Source: Zonotrichia leucophrys gambelii | Lineage: Eukaryota > Chordata > Aves > Passeriformes > Passerellidae | Assembly (NCBI RefSeq): GCF_028769735.1 | Contig: NC_088177.1 | Span: 16,742,599-16,806,598, forward strand | DNA: 64,000 nucleotides | Reading direction: 5' to 3' | Notes under the pieces: model-generated | The model's database searches: none | The model's input: the letters and a program-made list of their open reading frames with translations, nothing else | What the model was told of the DNA's origin: nothing | Part shown: positions 51,122 through 64,000 of the stretch, piece after piece | Layout: each line of letters opens with the position of its first letter | Position numbering within the stretch: the first letter of the stretch is position 1 | Program-made: the position numbers and the translations under genes

Positions 51122-51173
51122 AGTGGACAGCTGTCCCCCAGCACCCATGAGAAATACAGTATTGGATCTCAAG
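51122..51173 (+). other. Candidate 52-bp exon (weak)
   Basis: GTGTCCCCACTTAG ends at 51121 (moderate acceptor; CTGTCCCCCAG ending 51141 is an alternative), and CAAG followed by GTAAGC at 51174 is a strong donor. The 52 bp are open in the frame starting AGT (SGQLSPSTHEKYSIGSQ). It is an unrecognised peptide in a small GC-richer patch with no identified partner exons. Confidence 0.12.
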
Positions 51174-51589
51174 GTAAGCCGAGGAGCAAGCGCATTTCCC
51201 AGCTCCTGAGCTGAAGCTGGTGATGCGCATGTACCAGGTCATTTTAAATCCCTCCCTGAGGCAGGATACAGGTGCGCAATTGATGTTCCACTGGGGCAGA
51301 GCACAAGGAGAGCAGTCCCACAGATGGTGATGGGCTTTAAAGCAGGTCTCACTCTCCCCAGCTCCAGTTACATTTGCTAGGCTGCATTACATGAACAAGC
51401 TGCTGCTTCCTTTACCCCAACTGCTGGTGCTGCTGTTCTGTAGCTAGGTTTTGACAGTGTCAGGTCAGAATATCCTGGGAAAACAGCATGTTAAAGTATG
51501 ACTGGTATAAGTGATACTTTAAGCACTTTTAAGCACTATTGTATAAAATACATAATTTACACTCGTGCTCTCTCTTTTCTATTCTATTA
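51174..51589. other. Noncoding stretch
   Basis: The GC-richer patch tails off and AT-rich sequence returns by about 51480. Nothing is recognised. Confidence 0.5.
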
Positions 51590-51900
51590 TGCACAAGTAT
51601 AAAATGCTAAAGGACTAATGTCACTGCTTTGCGTTTACAACAGTGAAAGACATTAATTCTGAAGCAATGATGAATGGTGCAGTCAATTCATTTCATTCTA
51701 ATTCACACCAGTTATATAGGATGGGAATTTGGAATATATTCTATAGTTGGTACACTAATTGCAAGAAGCGAGTGGTTTACAGGTGTGTTTATTCAGATGA
51801 GCACAGCATGCTGATGGCTGTAATACACATCATGGTCTAATCCGGGCCAAAATAATGTTCTGATGTGAGATTAAAACATAAAGTAATATTAAGGAGGTTT
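51590..51900. promoter_or_regulatory. Candidate conserved noncoding block (weak)
   Basis: Homeodomain-like cores recur (GGACTAATGTC, GACATTAATTCTG, CATTCTAATTCAC, CACTAATTGC), with retained CpGs (TTGCGTTTAC, AAGCGAGTGG, AATCCGGGCC). The sequence is non-repetitive and stop-rich. An open plus-strand frame at 51643-51840 starts without an ATG and is unrecognised. The call rests on texture alone. Confidence 0.2.
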
Positions 51901-54900
51901 ATTGTTTCCAAAGGACAAAATGGCATCTTTTAGCAACCCATTAGTAAGGGAATATTTTAAAAAATGTGAAGGGCTAGAAATAGAATAGCACTGGGCATGC
52001 ATGAGAAACATTATCCGTTTTATAAGGAATGAGACCTCTGTTACTTATTTACCAAAACAGTCTGAAGTAATTAAAATGCAAATCAAAACTGGAAGCCAGG
52101 TGTGAAGTGACAGATATTTGTGAATGGTATAAGTGCACTTAAGGCTGTCATCTTTGCAATCACAAGGGCTGACAGGGAACATTTAGAAATGTTTCAGAAC
52201 TATTAAAAGGTTAAAAAAATATATTAAAAATCTCTTTCCTACCAAAATACTGGCAACAAAGCACAAAGTAATAACTAAACCAGTAACTTCACAAAAAAAT
52301 CATAATATTGCTTCAACAAAAGCATTCTTGTCAAGGAGGTTACTGACTTTTGTGTCAGCTGGTTCAGGGAGGTTAAAAGTGACAAAGTGCTTATAAATGT
52401 GTGTATGTGGGGGTGCTGTTTTTTGTTTTGCTGGGTGGTTTTTTTAATTTGTTTTTTTGTTTGTTGGGACATTTTGTTATCTTCAGCTTATTGGTAGTTA
52501 TGACCACATTGAAACTTTGTGAACTCAGAGTTAAGAAAACCCAAAAGTTGGGCTGGGTTTTAGATTTGGTGAGCTATGGGTTACAAGGAAAGCTATTTCT
52601 GGCATGATGTCTTGGACTTGTAAATATGTTCTTGTAAAAAATAGGGCTGCTGTTCCTGTTATCATTTTTCTTTGTGCAATCCGGCCACGTAAATCTCCTT
52701 GAACAGAATGCTTTAGTGGATTGGATCCCAGAGCACAAAAGGCACAAAAGGAACAGCAATAATCACAGTGACACCTCACAGCAGTACCAGAAACACTTCT
52801 ATCAGCAGCAACAGGATAAGTTGGGAAAAAATGAGATGTTATTAGTGAAATTGAGAGGATATATCATCAGAGCCATCTTTTATTCCTCTCAGCCACATCA
52901 CTGGAAGAAGAGGACGTATTTTTCATACTCTAATAAAACTGGATTCACATCCTGGAGAGGGGATAAGGGGAGGATCCTCTTATAATGGAAAACCCAAATG
53001 CATCAGTAAAACATTGTGAAGTATTAAAAATAGTTAATGGTGCAGATTACAGTTCTTCTGAATTTCCTCATCCAGCTAAGATAGCCACTTTCTTGTGCCC
53101 TTGAGAAACCTTGCAGCTCCCCAGAGCACTGCATTCCCTTGAAGAGGAAAAGACCACGGCTGAAATAGTGAGCAAAGCTCTGGTTACACATAGCAGCAGC
53201 AGACTACTACAGGTTTTCTAACTTCTCAGCATCAGCCATGAGTGCCCCTGGCTGCCCCTCCCTGGGCATCCTTTGCTGTGCCCTTGGGCCTGCCAGACCC
53301 ATTCCACTTCAGCCTGGGGCCAGGCTTTCCAAATTTTATCAGAAGACCTCTCCTTTTCCCTTTTTTCTCCTTCTGTGGTGGCTTCAGTCAGTGGAAACTA
53401 AAGCATTCTGAACATTCTTGAAAATCCCATGTTGAACAGCTGTCTGCTTCTGGAGGAGGCCAGCTAATAGGCTCTGGCTACTACAGGATGGTCATAATTA
53501 AAAATTAGAGTTATCTATTGTCAATGCTGTGCCTTTTTATTGCCTTGCAGCAGGACTTCCTGCCTTTGAGGTTTTTATTGTGGCATTCCAAAAAGCATCC
53601 ATGCAAAGTGGAAACTGTTACAGACACAGGGAAAGTAATTTAATAAAGTGAAAAGAGTAAATTCAAAACTGAATAGAAATAGAAATGCCCTAGTTCTGTC
53701 TTCTGAAGAGAAAATTTCATTAAATTGCATTAGTTCTCAAAAATTTCTTAGCATTTTTATGAAGAAATCTTTCCTTGCATGAAATCAACTGCTAAAGCTT
53801 CCAGTAGGTTAAAGAAACCAACAGGACCTGAGCAAAATGTTGGGTAATTCCCTTATTAATCCTGTGTTTCTGTTTCTCTCTTTGGTTCAGCTCTTGTTTT
53901 CACTCTACTTTTCTGCTGAGTGACAAGAACATAAGGGCAAAGAAGCAACATGCCATGCAGGTCTATATCTATATTATTCAACGCAGGGCAAGCGTACTCT
54001 GTTGCTTAGCTAAAGAATTGCAAATTTCTGTATTCTCCATCTTTTCCATCTTGTTCTCGGAATTAGAAATAGGGGCATCCTCTTCCTTGAAGTCATTAAT
54101 CCAAGTTGAAATTATTAGCAACACCATCCTGCTGTTATTGAAAATAAGGTGGAGAGTTTCAGGAAATCAATGATGCAATCCTCCCCAAATTAATTTCAGC
54201 AATAAGAACACTGGCAGATTTAACTTGTGATTTTAAATTTTCTCTGATTGAAATTTCTATCTCTTTTCTTCTGCTGCTGAGATAGGAGAAAGCACTTTTC
54301 TAAAATGTTGTCTATAGTTTTATTTCTTGCCTGATGTGTTAGGAAGATTATTCTACTTTTTATTAGCAGCAGTTTATATATATAATTATGGGGTTTTTTT
54401 CCCCATAAGTAGAAATTTCTAGGCTGCTGATCACTTCTCATGACTCCCTTCTGAACTTGCATTTTGATCCATGTCTCTAAATTTTAGAGTGTTCCACATC
54501 AGCCAGAGCATTCCAGCTGGGATCCTCTTGGTGCTGTCTGATGCACTGAAATGCTTTTCATGGGATCCTCCTTTCCAGAGCACTGCTGAAACCACATTGA
54601 AATGTTCTTTTTGGATAAGATGAAGATGGTGACAGCTCATCAAATGGAACAGCTGAATGTATCACCAAACATTATGCCAAAATGCTAAAAGAGTCGGTTC
54701 CCTGCTTCAGGCATGGTTCTCAGAGAAGCAATCCCATCTCTGTGAGAGTTTCTGTGGTAGCAGCAATAAAATAAAAGCCTGTACTTTTCCTACTAATGTC
54801 ATCCTTCCCAGGCCTCTGCAGTCAAGCCCATTGAAATCCAATTCTGTTATATCAAATGGAGCCTCAGTGGTTATGGCTGTGTCCCTTTCCATGGAGTTTT

Positions 54901-57900
54901 CAAGTGCTCAATGGCTTCGTGCGTTTTGCTGCAGAGGTCTACTAAACACTTCTGTGTTCCTGGTAAAAAAATTATTAAGTTTATAAACATAAAACCCCCC
55001 AGTGCTCAAAGAGCCTGAGAACAAATACCACACAGCTGCTTGGTAGGGCTTCTGTTGTGACAAAATAAAGGAGTTGATCTTATTTCAGTTTTAATAAAAA
55101 CTTGTCTTCTAATGTGGCAGCACAAAGAGCAAGCAGTGAATGGTCAGAGAGAACAGCTCCCAGATGGCTCGGGGTGCTCAGGCAGTTTGTCTGGCTCTGT
55201 GTGTCAAAAGGAAAACCAGACTGAAGTCACAGTTTTGTAGACAAATGTCTGGCAGTATTTAGAAAGAATCTGAACTGACTGTTGAACCCTTTCTACTCAG
55301 TGGGAACCTCTGTATCAAAGACAGGGATGGCTGCCTTCATCTCTCAGAAATCATATGGTGGATGTCACAAAAAAGAAATTTCTTTTAGAAGGGTTCAAAT
55401 AGAGGGCTTACCACATCAATTAGGAGAATTTTGGAGCTTGAGACAATACCTGGGCTTGTCTGATACTCTGGATCCTACTGCAAAGGCATACACAGCCTGC
55501 TGGATTTGGAGTTCCCCTGAACAGTGAATAGGAATGGAGGGGAACCTGGCAAACTGAGGAACAAACTCTTTCCAGATAAGAAGCAGGGGTGTTTTTCTCT
55601 TTTCATTTACCAGGGCAAGGATCTGGCAAGGGAACTAAACAAGTTGTTCTAGCGGAAAAAGTCTAATGGTTTTTTATTCCTATGTATTTCGCAATCTAAA
55701 AATTAGGCTGAAGTAATTGATGTTACTCAAATTACTACAGAGATGTTAATTTAATGATTTAGTTTTACTTTTTGCCTTGAGATTAATCTGTCTCAGAGTG
55801 CTCTTCTATCTAACATCCCATCCATTCCCATGAAAGTCGTTTCATTAACTTCCATGTCCAGCTGATAAAGTTGCTCTCATCTCAAGAAAATAAAAAGTTG
55901 AGATTATAAAAAGGTTTAAATCACAACTTTAATATTGCTTTTGGTGGAATTTCCCAGCTTATATTTAAGTTCCTTCTCCATCTCTCTCAATATCTTTAAC
56001 CTCAGCTGTATCAGCAAAATGATGTGCTGGCATTTTGAACTTTTTAGTAATTATGTGGCTGTCTTGCTTGGGTGGTTTCTCCAGCATCAGCTGAAGGCTA
56101 GATCCAGCCTTTCCCACCCCTCATGCAGTCCTTGGGGCTGTGCTAGGTTTGATATGTAAAGAAGTTAAGCTGTGCAGGGAAGTGTACATCAGATAAAGCC
56201 ATCAAGCATTTTGCCTGTTCTTAGAGGCTCTGTCTCTCTTTGAAGAATTGTACAGATAATTGAGATTCAAATAGATAAATAGATGCAAGAACTATCCAGA
56301 GATTACCCAGTAGTTTGGCTGTTGGATATACATGCTATGTAGCTTGCAATCTAATTAATCTGCTTTTCTATAATTTTGTTTTGCTGCAAATAAAGTCACA
56401 TACAATTGCAAAGCCACCAAAATTCACATTCTTACCTGAAGCTACAAGAGCACAATACCAGCAAACTCTCTGAGTTGTCAAAATATGTCTTTAAGGCACT
56501 GCAGAAATAAGCTTGACTTTAACTCTTTTTTTTTTTTTTAATTTGTCAATGTCAGCATAAAATGTGTATTTCTTTTCTTTCTGACATTCCTAGAAAGGAC
56601 ATACAACTCAGCAGAAAACATTTTCTAGTTTTTCTACATTTCTGCTCCCCAGATACTGTCATACTAAAGTGCAAGATACTCATATGTGAGTTCCAGGTCT
56701 ATTTTTTTTTTCTCACATATACAAAAAGCTAAAGTACTTAGAGAGTCTTGGTGAGTTAAAATCAATATATCCTGCAGATTTTAATGAATTTATGCTAATG
56801 CACACTAGCAGACAATGTTCTAAATCTCTCAAGAGCAAATGTTCCCTTTGATGGCATTTTGCTGTGAGGTGTTAGCATTGTTCCACCCTGATGTGATCAT
56901 TGCCTATTGCTCTTTCCAGATGCATATTTTCCCTTTAGGGTAAGCAATCATTTCATGGTGTCAAGTGTTCCTTGCCTGTGGAAGTCCTTTTAAAGCCACT
57001 TCTGAAATCACTTTTGTTCAATAGGGCATGAGAGCATACAAAGGATATAGAGAAATTGCAAGGTTGCATTAAATTATTTTGGATCTTTAACATCTTGGAG
57101 TTGGGCTGGGTCTCTGTGAGCCCATGCTAAGCTTGATAGGGCCGTGAAAACATCCTGCAGTCATACTGGGAACAAGAGCTGGGGCTGAGTGTTGAACACC
57201 AGAGGACAGCTATTCCTTTTCAGTGCTGGTTGAAAATGTCTCAGCAAACAACAATGGCAAAAATAAAGCTACAGCAAACTCCTCAGCAGAGCTAACAAGG
57301 TCCCAGAGGCTCAAATTCCTCTACATTAGGGATGTTACAGCGACCAGGGCAGCAAAAGCATTTTGTTACATGGCATGAAATGAACTGCTTCCACCAGCTT
57401 GTAAACAAGGAAGAAGTGAGGCAGGAGGGTGCTGTGCTGAATGTGGTGCTGGACATGTGTGTGAGAAAGAGGAAAATAAACCAAATTTTAGTGCCAGATC
57501 CTCTGCAGAAAGCTGCACCTTGCTTGCTGATGTAACACTCAAGTCAGCCTCTGTTATCCTTGAGGGCAACCTGAACTAATCTTTCTTCTGCATTGATCCT
57601 AAAGCACCTGAAGCCTGCCCATTGATGTAATTTGCAGTGGCCTCAGGTTTGTGTCCCACTGCAGCCTAGATGACAAGAAATCATTGACTGACAGCAATAT
57701 CTGGGGTATTTGTGCTGTTTTTTGCCCTTGTTACACTCTCTAAAAATGGGTTTAAATGCTAGTTGTTAAAAGGAGAACCCTGTGTCCTTACTTCAAAGTC
57801 TTTGTGCAAGCAAAGTTCCATCATGCCTGCCTATTTTCTCAGAGGTGTAGAAGGAAAGGAAAGAATATTCAACATAAGTTTTCAAAATTCATGTTCAAAA

Positions 57901-59164
57901 AAGTCTGCAAGAAAGGAAGGGAGAGAAGAGGAAAAAAAAGCTGGAGTAAAGCTACAGAATGGTATGTAGGGCATGTGTTTTTAGAGGATGAAGGAATACG
58001 GATCTGAAAAGTAGAATAGACATTTTCTTGAAATATGAGAGCATGTAATCCTAACATTTTCTAATTCAATAACTGAATGTAGAAGCTTATTTAGAGCTGT
58101 TATCCTTCTCCCAGAGTTAATACTGCAGACCCAGTTTGCTTCAGCAGCTTTTCAGAAAAAAAAATTGTAAAAAAACCAACAAAAACCCTAACAAGAAATT
58201 AAAGTGGAAGAACTTAATAATACACTCAATAAATAAATAACATCACCTAATAACCTCACTTTCCCAGATGTCTCTGACTTCTGCATGCAGAGTTGTCACC
58301 CACCACTGGAATGACCTGACAGGGAGTGAAACCATTCCAAATTGAAATCCCAAGGATTTTTACACAATGTAAAGGCAATCATCTTCACTGGAATTTGGCC
58401 AGAACACAGAGGCTATTAGACCATCATTTCACAACTGCTGTGGGATTGTCAGTGGCAAAGAAGAAACTCTTTTTCTGCATCATCCAAAGGCTGACACTGT
58501 TAGTAGAGCAGGGACTCGAATCTGTCATGTTCTCTTATTTAAGCAGAGACCTGGCTTGACCTCTTTTAGTGCAGGAGAATGTGACAGGCTCACAGCCTCA
58601 GGTGAACTACCCTGGCTGTGGGCTTGCTGCCAGACAGCAGACACTGAGCCTTGGAAAGAAATCTATCCGGAATAATTGCGAGTCAAACTTTTCATGGAGA
58701 ATTATTGCAGCGGATTTCGGTCTGCATTTAAGCAGTTTGGTCAGATCAGCATTCCTGAAAAAAGAAAGACAAGGAAATACATTTATATACATAACAGGCC
58801 TATTGTGGAGTTCTCCAGGTGACTTTCCCTTTTTCTTTCAAGCCTGTGTTCCCTGCTCACAATCCTTCAAACAATCCTAAGTAATGCCGATCTTTTTTCT
58901 ATTTGCCGTTTCTTTTCCTAGAACATTTGTAAATGAGAATCAAACTGCCTTATTCAGTTTCCTGTGCTAAAGATGGTAAAATCAGTTTTGAAACTTAGCC
59001 TACTAATGAATTTTGCTAGTCTTAGAGTTTTTATGAACTTCCTAAAATTTCCTGAAACTGCAAAGCTCAGATGGAATTCTACTACATAGATTCATCAGAT
59101 GGCCACGAAATAGGGGCAGCTTTTCCCTGTTTGCAATGGTAATTGGGGAAGACCCCTTAAGAGA
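51901..59164. other. Long AT-rich noncoding stretch
   Basis: Features seen are a TTTTG-rich tract at about 52421-52465, a TATATATAATTAT run near 54375, and T runs such as 56526-56539. Tandem AAATAAATA occurs near 58229, and 58660-58800 retains several CpGs (ATCCGG, TTGCGAG, GCAGCGG, TTTCGG). Frames (for example 57332-57535, 58569-58880) are short and unrecognised. I see no CR1, LTR or RNA gene. Confidence 0.55.
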
Positions 59165-59234
59165 ATAATAATAACATTATTATTATAATAACAATAATAA
59201 TATAATAATAGCAATAGCAATAATAATAATATGT
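59165..59234. repeat. Interrupted AAT microsatellite with inverted core
   Basis: AAT/ATT units occur on both orientations within 70 bases. The start, ATAATAATAA (59165-59174), is the exact reverse complement of TTATTATTAT (59177-59186) across a 2-base centre, so it could extrude as a hairpin or cruciform. Later AATAGCAATAGC units show a GC-containing variant. Confidence 0.92.
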
Positions 59235-59394
59235 AGTTAAAGAAGATAAATGAGAAAAACATGCTAAAGCTTCTTCTTTAAAATAATTTCCAATCATTCA
59301 CTGTCCTTTAATTGATTGATTTCCCTCATAAAATAAAATTGTACAACTTGGAATATATTTACCATTTTAAAACTGAACTGTGCATTGTAGCAAG
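59235..59394. other. Short AT-rich spacer
   Basis: Nothing recognisable lies between the microsatellite and the following block. Confidence 0.5.
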
Positions 59395-59710
59395 CACACC
59401 AAGCAGATGGTTGCGTGGCAGTTGACTTCCAAACAGATAAAGATTTAACTGTGTGCTTAATTCTCAGCATGTTAGAAATCCTACTGAAGCTGAGAGGGAT
59501 TATTCACCTACTTAAATTATCTTTATGAGTTTTGCTGAATTAGAGCCAACAAGATATTAAATTAATTGTGAAACATTCCAAAGTGCTTTCAGGAAACATG
59601 TAGTGTATGTATTCAAGCAACGAGGAGAAATTGTGGAATGCAGCTTTGCTGTATTAGCCAATATAACTGATGGGTTTATAATTTTAGGGTGTGACCCAGC
59701 ACGATTAAAA
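59395..59710. promoter_or_regulatory. Candidate conserved noncoding block (weak)
   Basis: Non-repetitive sequence with TTAATTC, ACTTAAATTATC, AAATTAATTGTG, TTAGCCAATATAAC (CCAAT core) and GGTTTATAATTTTAGGG. A few CpGs are retained (GTTGCGTGG, CAACGAGG, GCACGATT). Texture resembles a vertebrate enhancer; conservation was not tested. Confidence 0.2.
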
Positions 59711-62700
59711 TCAGAATTTATTTTTTTTAACTAGCAAATTTAAGCCAGGCTTTAGCTGAACCATGTACAATTACATTCAATAAATTTAAGTAGTCATTAA
59801 ACAGTCTGAAACAAGGACTTTGATTATTACCTGAATGTTAATATAGTGACTTTAGTTTTGGTAATGGTTCCAGCTTCTATTAGTATTGTTAATGAAATAT
59901 GAATTATTGACATGGAAGTATAGTTTGTGTGAGTGGAATAGCAGCATTTCCAGGTTACAGCCCTCACTAGTCAAAATTAGTAGTTTTGTTTAGAATCAGC
60001 TCTGTAGAGAAATGTGCTTTATTAACTGCATTCTTCCATAATTTTGTGTCATCTTCTGATCCATGTTAGCCATTTCTTAGACTGCTAGGCTTGAGCCCAG
60101 TGGGCTGCAAATGATTTGGAGCCAGTAGGTCTGTGCAGTGAAAATGGAGCAACAGTGGCCATTTAAATGTGCACTACATCATGGCCAGCTGGAATGTCTT
60201 TCAAAGGGAAAAATGTACAGTAACATAAAAGAAATATCATATTCAATCATTTATGAAGAATAAACAGGGCAACATTTCCTCTCTGCTCTCCAGTGTGTTC
60301 TCAGCATGCTCTTGTGAGCTGCAGCATAGCATTCCATTTACAAAGAATGAAGTGAAATATCAATAATTGTTTGTCTTCTTTGGATGGCCTCAAAGTGTGC
60401 TGGCTGTGTTTTGAAAACCCTGCACTTCCCAGGAGAAGGGAGCAACTGAGTAAGAGATTTCAACAGGATGTAAAGCAGCAAAATTATTTGCCTAGGTGCA
60501 ATGTGATCCCTGCCTGCAGTGCATGTAATGGTAATGCATCAGTGAGTGCTGGCAGCATCCCCTGCATTTGCTGTGGCTCCTTGCCTTGGCTGTTTGATGG
60601 AGTCAACAGTCTGCTCTGCTCCTCCTGAACTCATGGGGCTGTGAGGGGCACTGTGCTTGGGTAGTTTTCTTATTTGAAAAGTCAGGTGAATAAAATGAAG
60701 GCAGGTTCACAGCTTACAATAAAGGAAATAAGGATCTTAGCTTGTCCTCACAATAAATCCCTACCAGTGTTTGCCGAGGCTTGAGGCAGTCAGGTAAAAT
60801 TCCTTCTCCTTTTTATTCCTTTCTCACTCGAAACTCACTTCATTCTTCAAATTTACCACCCCAGTCTTAACAAGGATAGTGATGAGAAGCAGTTCTTATG
60901 ATTTCCCAACTACAACAGGAACAGCAAATATAGGAAATCTGCCTCTCCTTCAAGAAAATGCAATGCTCCCTGTATTGAAGTGTAATGTGCTAAAAGTAAC
61001 ATCATGGAAATGTTTTATTAAGGAATTATGTTCATTATATAAATTATACACACCAAATGATTACCACACAACATGATAACATTGATCCACAGTTTGGAAT
61101 AACCAAAGTACAGCAAGTGTTGCACTGAAATTTAGGAAGTATCACTTCTTGCAGCTGCAATCATTAGCTTGGTAGATTTCTAGGCTTCAGTCCTCACTCT
61201 GTGTTTTAATCCTGACTAAAGCAGGGTGTGTGCTGAAGATGGTGCTGTGTGGAGAGGCTGTGACTTAATTAACCCAGCTATTGTCTTGGGAAGAGAGGAG
61301 GTTGTGTCAATCTTTAACTTTTCATAATCTTCTTTGGGCAGGGTGTACCTCACTTGGCAAGACCACTGGGTCTGAGGATGAGGGCTCACATTGCCTTTGC
61401 AGTAGCCTTGAAGCAACTTTTCCTGCAGATTTTGTTTTGTCTGTTTACCAGCAGGTCTGGCAAGGTCAGTGCAGACATGACTTTGTGGAGCTGTGGTTGT
61501 GACTTCCCAACACATCTCTAGAAAGAATGCTGTTTGTGTCAAACAGCTGACCAGGTTTTCAAACATTCTGCCTACCCTTAGCTCTGAATACTTGCATAAA
61601 AACAGACACATATGAATACTCCAGATGAATGTTAGTACTCCATAAAAATAAGATCATATTTTATCATTTAATTTGCCTTTAGTCAACAAATAATAGCTCA
61701 ACTAAACTCTCAGTCTTTCTAACCTGCAAAAACTCTATACGCAAAGAGCTTTCACATGCAGGAGTGTAAACCTCAGTTTGCATTAATGCTAAAGTTAAAT
61801 TAGGGCAATTGTTCCTTTTTTAAATAGTTCCATATTGCTAGCAAGTGTTTCTAAGCTATTACATGAAAGCTATAGAGCAGTTAGTGGTTATTATTATGTA
61901 GATAAATCTTTATTAGAAAAATGAGTCTGACCTAAGGAAGGCTGAGACACTTCTGGAAGGATTGTAGCATATACCAGTTAAAGATACAACAGGGCACTTC
62001 CAGTGGCTTTCAGATTAATTTGTGACAAAGTTAATCTTTTTTCCTTCTGCTGTTAGGATAAGAAAAGGTTTTGTTCTTGTCTGAAACAGTAGTGACAGAA
62101 GAAAGCCACAATAATGTCCCTTGCACTGTGACTTCAGCACTTCAGTTTCTTTTGCCCCTGGGAAGTTATTATAATACAGTCACTGTTTATATGGCTGCTT
62201 CCAAACAAATATCTTTCTTACCATGGCAAAAATAAGGGGTAGGGGAAAATGGAAGGACCAACAGGTAAAACCAGAGCTGCAAAATCAAAACTACTTAGTG
62301 TTACCACACCACATTTTAATTAAATCCTTATTCCAACTGGCCCCAGAAATGTATACAGTGTATGAAATTGGTTCCATTTCAATTGAAAAATAAATTATTT
62401 TTTCTTTAAAATAACGTTCATATAAATTCATTTTTAGGAAAAAAATTGCACATTTTGATGGATTTAAACTGATTTTGAAATTTGGATTTTCAGTTAAAAG
62501 AGCATATATCTGATGAAAATTAATGCAAGAGACACTGTAGCCTTCACCGACTGTAAAACTCAGTCTGGTGTGGGTCAGATTGTAGTCTTTTCTTCTTCAG
62601 TAAACTGGGCGTGGTGGGGTGTCTTTCAGGGCCTTTGAACCCTTTGTGCAAAAGCTGTTTCCAATTGTCTTTCATATTTAAAAAGCATCACTTAGCAAAT

Positions 62701-64000
62701 TGATCATGGATTATTTAATAATCCTTCTTGGTCAAGGCTTTGGTTGTGTAACTTATTCAAAAGTTGGATTAATATAAGCATGCTTTAGTTTTGTCTTTGA
62801 TATTTCATGAATTGGAGTTACATTCCTGAGTTACATTCACCAGTGACTCTTTGAGAGGATAACTCCTGAAAAGTGGCAGTCTTACTTGCTTTCTCTCCAT
62901 TTTTTTATTTATTCCTTTTTTGTTCATAATTGTACTTCATTTTGTTCAAAATTTTACTTCATTACCATATTTCTGGCTTCTCCAGACTAGCCCTTGCATG
63001 GAGAGACACATGCTGGAGTGAAAGCATTTTATCATGTTTTTTAAGGGGAAATTACCTTCCAGTTATACAAATCACCCATATCAAGTAGATAAATGCAAGT
63101 GTGAGCAACAAGGAAGAATTATTTGGGACTCATTTGTATTCAGGTTATCACATTCATCATCCTCAGTCTTAGTCTGTGGTCCATTGGAGCTCCTAATAGT
63201 GTTTGACTATTTCCTTCATTTTCTGTTTCCTGTTATTTACCTTATCTTTGTTGTTTTATCTTTGCTACTGTCACTCACCCTGACAATAATGTATCTAAAA
63301 TCATTAAACAAACAAATAGTTGTAAGGCCATCTCTTGGCTGATAACTAGCAAAAAGAGGTTGTCTCTTTCTACAATTTATGGTTTTTACTGAGAGTAAAA
63401 TTCACTGACATTTCGCAGTGCCTAGCTAGGAGAAAAATTGTGAAAGAATGGCTGAGGCAGGAGAGGGGTTGGTTTGTATCAGACTGGTGGAAGCTTTTTT
63501 CTGACTCTTATCAGGGCCATGGTCTGCCAGTTTATCTCAGGGTTCAGGTATTCCCAGCAGAGAATACCTGTGCGACTGTGGTGTTATGTGTTCAGTGGGG
63601 GCCTGGGGCATCACAATTCTTCATTCTGAAAGTTAAAAACAAGCCTAGAAATATCATAACAGCAGCTGAAATTAGCTCATCACGATGAGCTTCTGTTTGT
63701 GTACTAGTGTTTGTAAGCAACTGAGAACAAAATCTATTGGATAATCTTACAGCTGCCACAGTGGAGATGCACATTCCCAGTCAGACATATGCAGCCACTC
63801 CAAGGCCCATATGTCCTTAAAACTGACAGGATTCTTTGGAAAAAGCCACCTTGGCACTGTCACCTTTTTAACAATGTGCAGTGACTCCATAAACTGAGAC
63901 GTGTTAGCAAACAGAGAGTTCGTGCAGTGTCTGTAGAAATTGCTGCTTTGGATCATTACATCTGTCAAAGATTTTAAGAAACCCCAAAATGCTTTGAAAA
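59711..64000. other. AT-rich noncoding stretch to the end of the window
   Basis: The frames at 60371-60628 (with chance CxxC-like pairs), 61216-61611 (minus) and 63034-63342 match no family I know and occur on both strands. No transposon, RNA gene or strong simple repeat is seen. The window ends inside unremarkable sequence. Confidence 0.55.

Noticed and set aside
55666..55685. Near match to the mature miR-135a sequence (ATGG, one mismatch, then TTTTTATTCCTATGT)
   Set aside because: No complementary arm follows or precedes it within hairpin distance, and the known precursor's 3' arm is absent, so it is probably chance in T-rich DNA.
60371..60628. Frame with CWLC, CSAC and CICC pairs suggesting a zinc-binding domain
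   Set aside because: Spacing fits no known finger, the frame has no acceptor or donor support, and Cys is common in TGC/TGT-rich shadow frames here.
61216..61611. 131-codon minus-strand frame
   Set aside because: No recognisable domain, an overlapping 73-codon plus-strand frame, and no splice or promoter context.

Overview
The window looks like noncoding DNA from a bird, most probably a songbird. Three interspersed repeats support this: two truncated CR1 LINE 3' ends (19557-19727 and 46131-46254) and one complete solo LTR (49655-50088). The LTR closely resembles, from memory, an ERV LTR family abundant in passerine genomes. Base composition is AT-rich (below 40% GC by eye, not counted), CpG is sparse, and identifiable transposon content is very low. 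That fits an avian macrochromosomal gene desert or the inside of a very large intron. Nothing looks bacterial, viral or plasmid-like.

No protein-coding gene, rRNA, tRNA, CRISPR array or recognisable ncRNA can be supported. Open frames are short, occur at similar rates on both strands, often lack an ATG and match no family I recognise. A few short segments have good splice-site consensus plus an open frame (7953-8087, 26272-26351, 35728-35794, 51122-51173). They are listed only as weak candidate exons.

Layout: 1-18000 is AT-rich noncoding sequence with GC-richer patches around 5.9-6.4, 12.8-13.3 and 13.5-13.8 kb and an 18-bp perfect palindrome at 7908. 18-20 kb holds GTTT, AC/AT and AGACATAT simple repeats and the first CR1. 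25.4-26.4 kb is the strongest compositional anomaly: a five-copy 47-bp G-rich minisatellite, a GC-rich stop-poor stretch and a splice-bounded candidate exon. 29.5 kb has a short telomere-like tract and 31.6 kb a small hairpin. 42.8-43.3, 47.7-48.1, 51.6-51.9 and 59.4-59.7 kb (and 3.1-3.4 kb) resemble conserved noncoding regulatory blocks, rich in homeodomain and octamer-type motifs. 46.1 kb holds the second CR1. 49.6-50.1 kb holds the solo LTR, whose pre-insertion target can be reconstructed as a perfect 16-bp palindrome. 59.2 kb has an AAT repeat able to form a cruciform.

No genes act together here that I can see. If the window has a function, it is most likely cis-regulatory. I found no convincing previously undescribed system. 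The best leads are the LTR in a palindromic target, the G-quadruplex-prone minisatellite island and the octamer-rich block at 42.8-43.3 kb.
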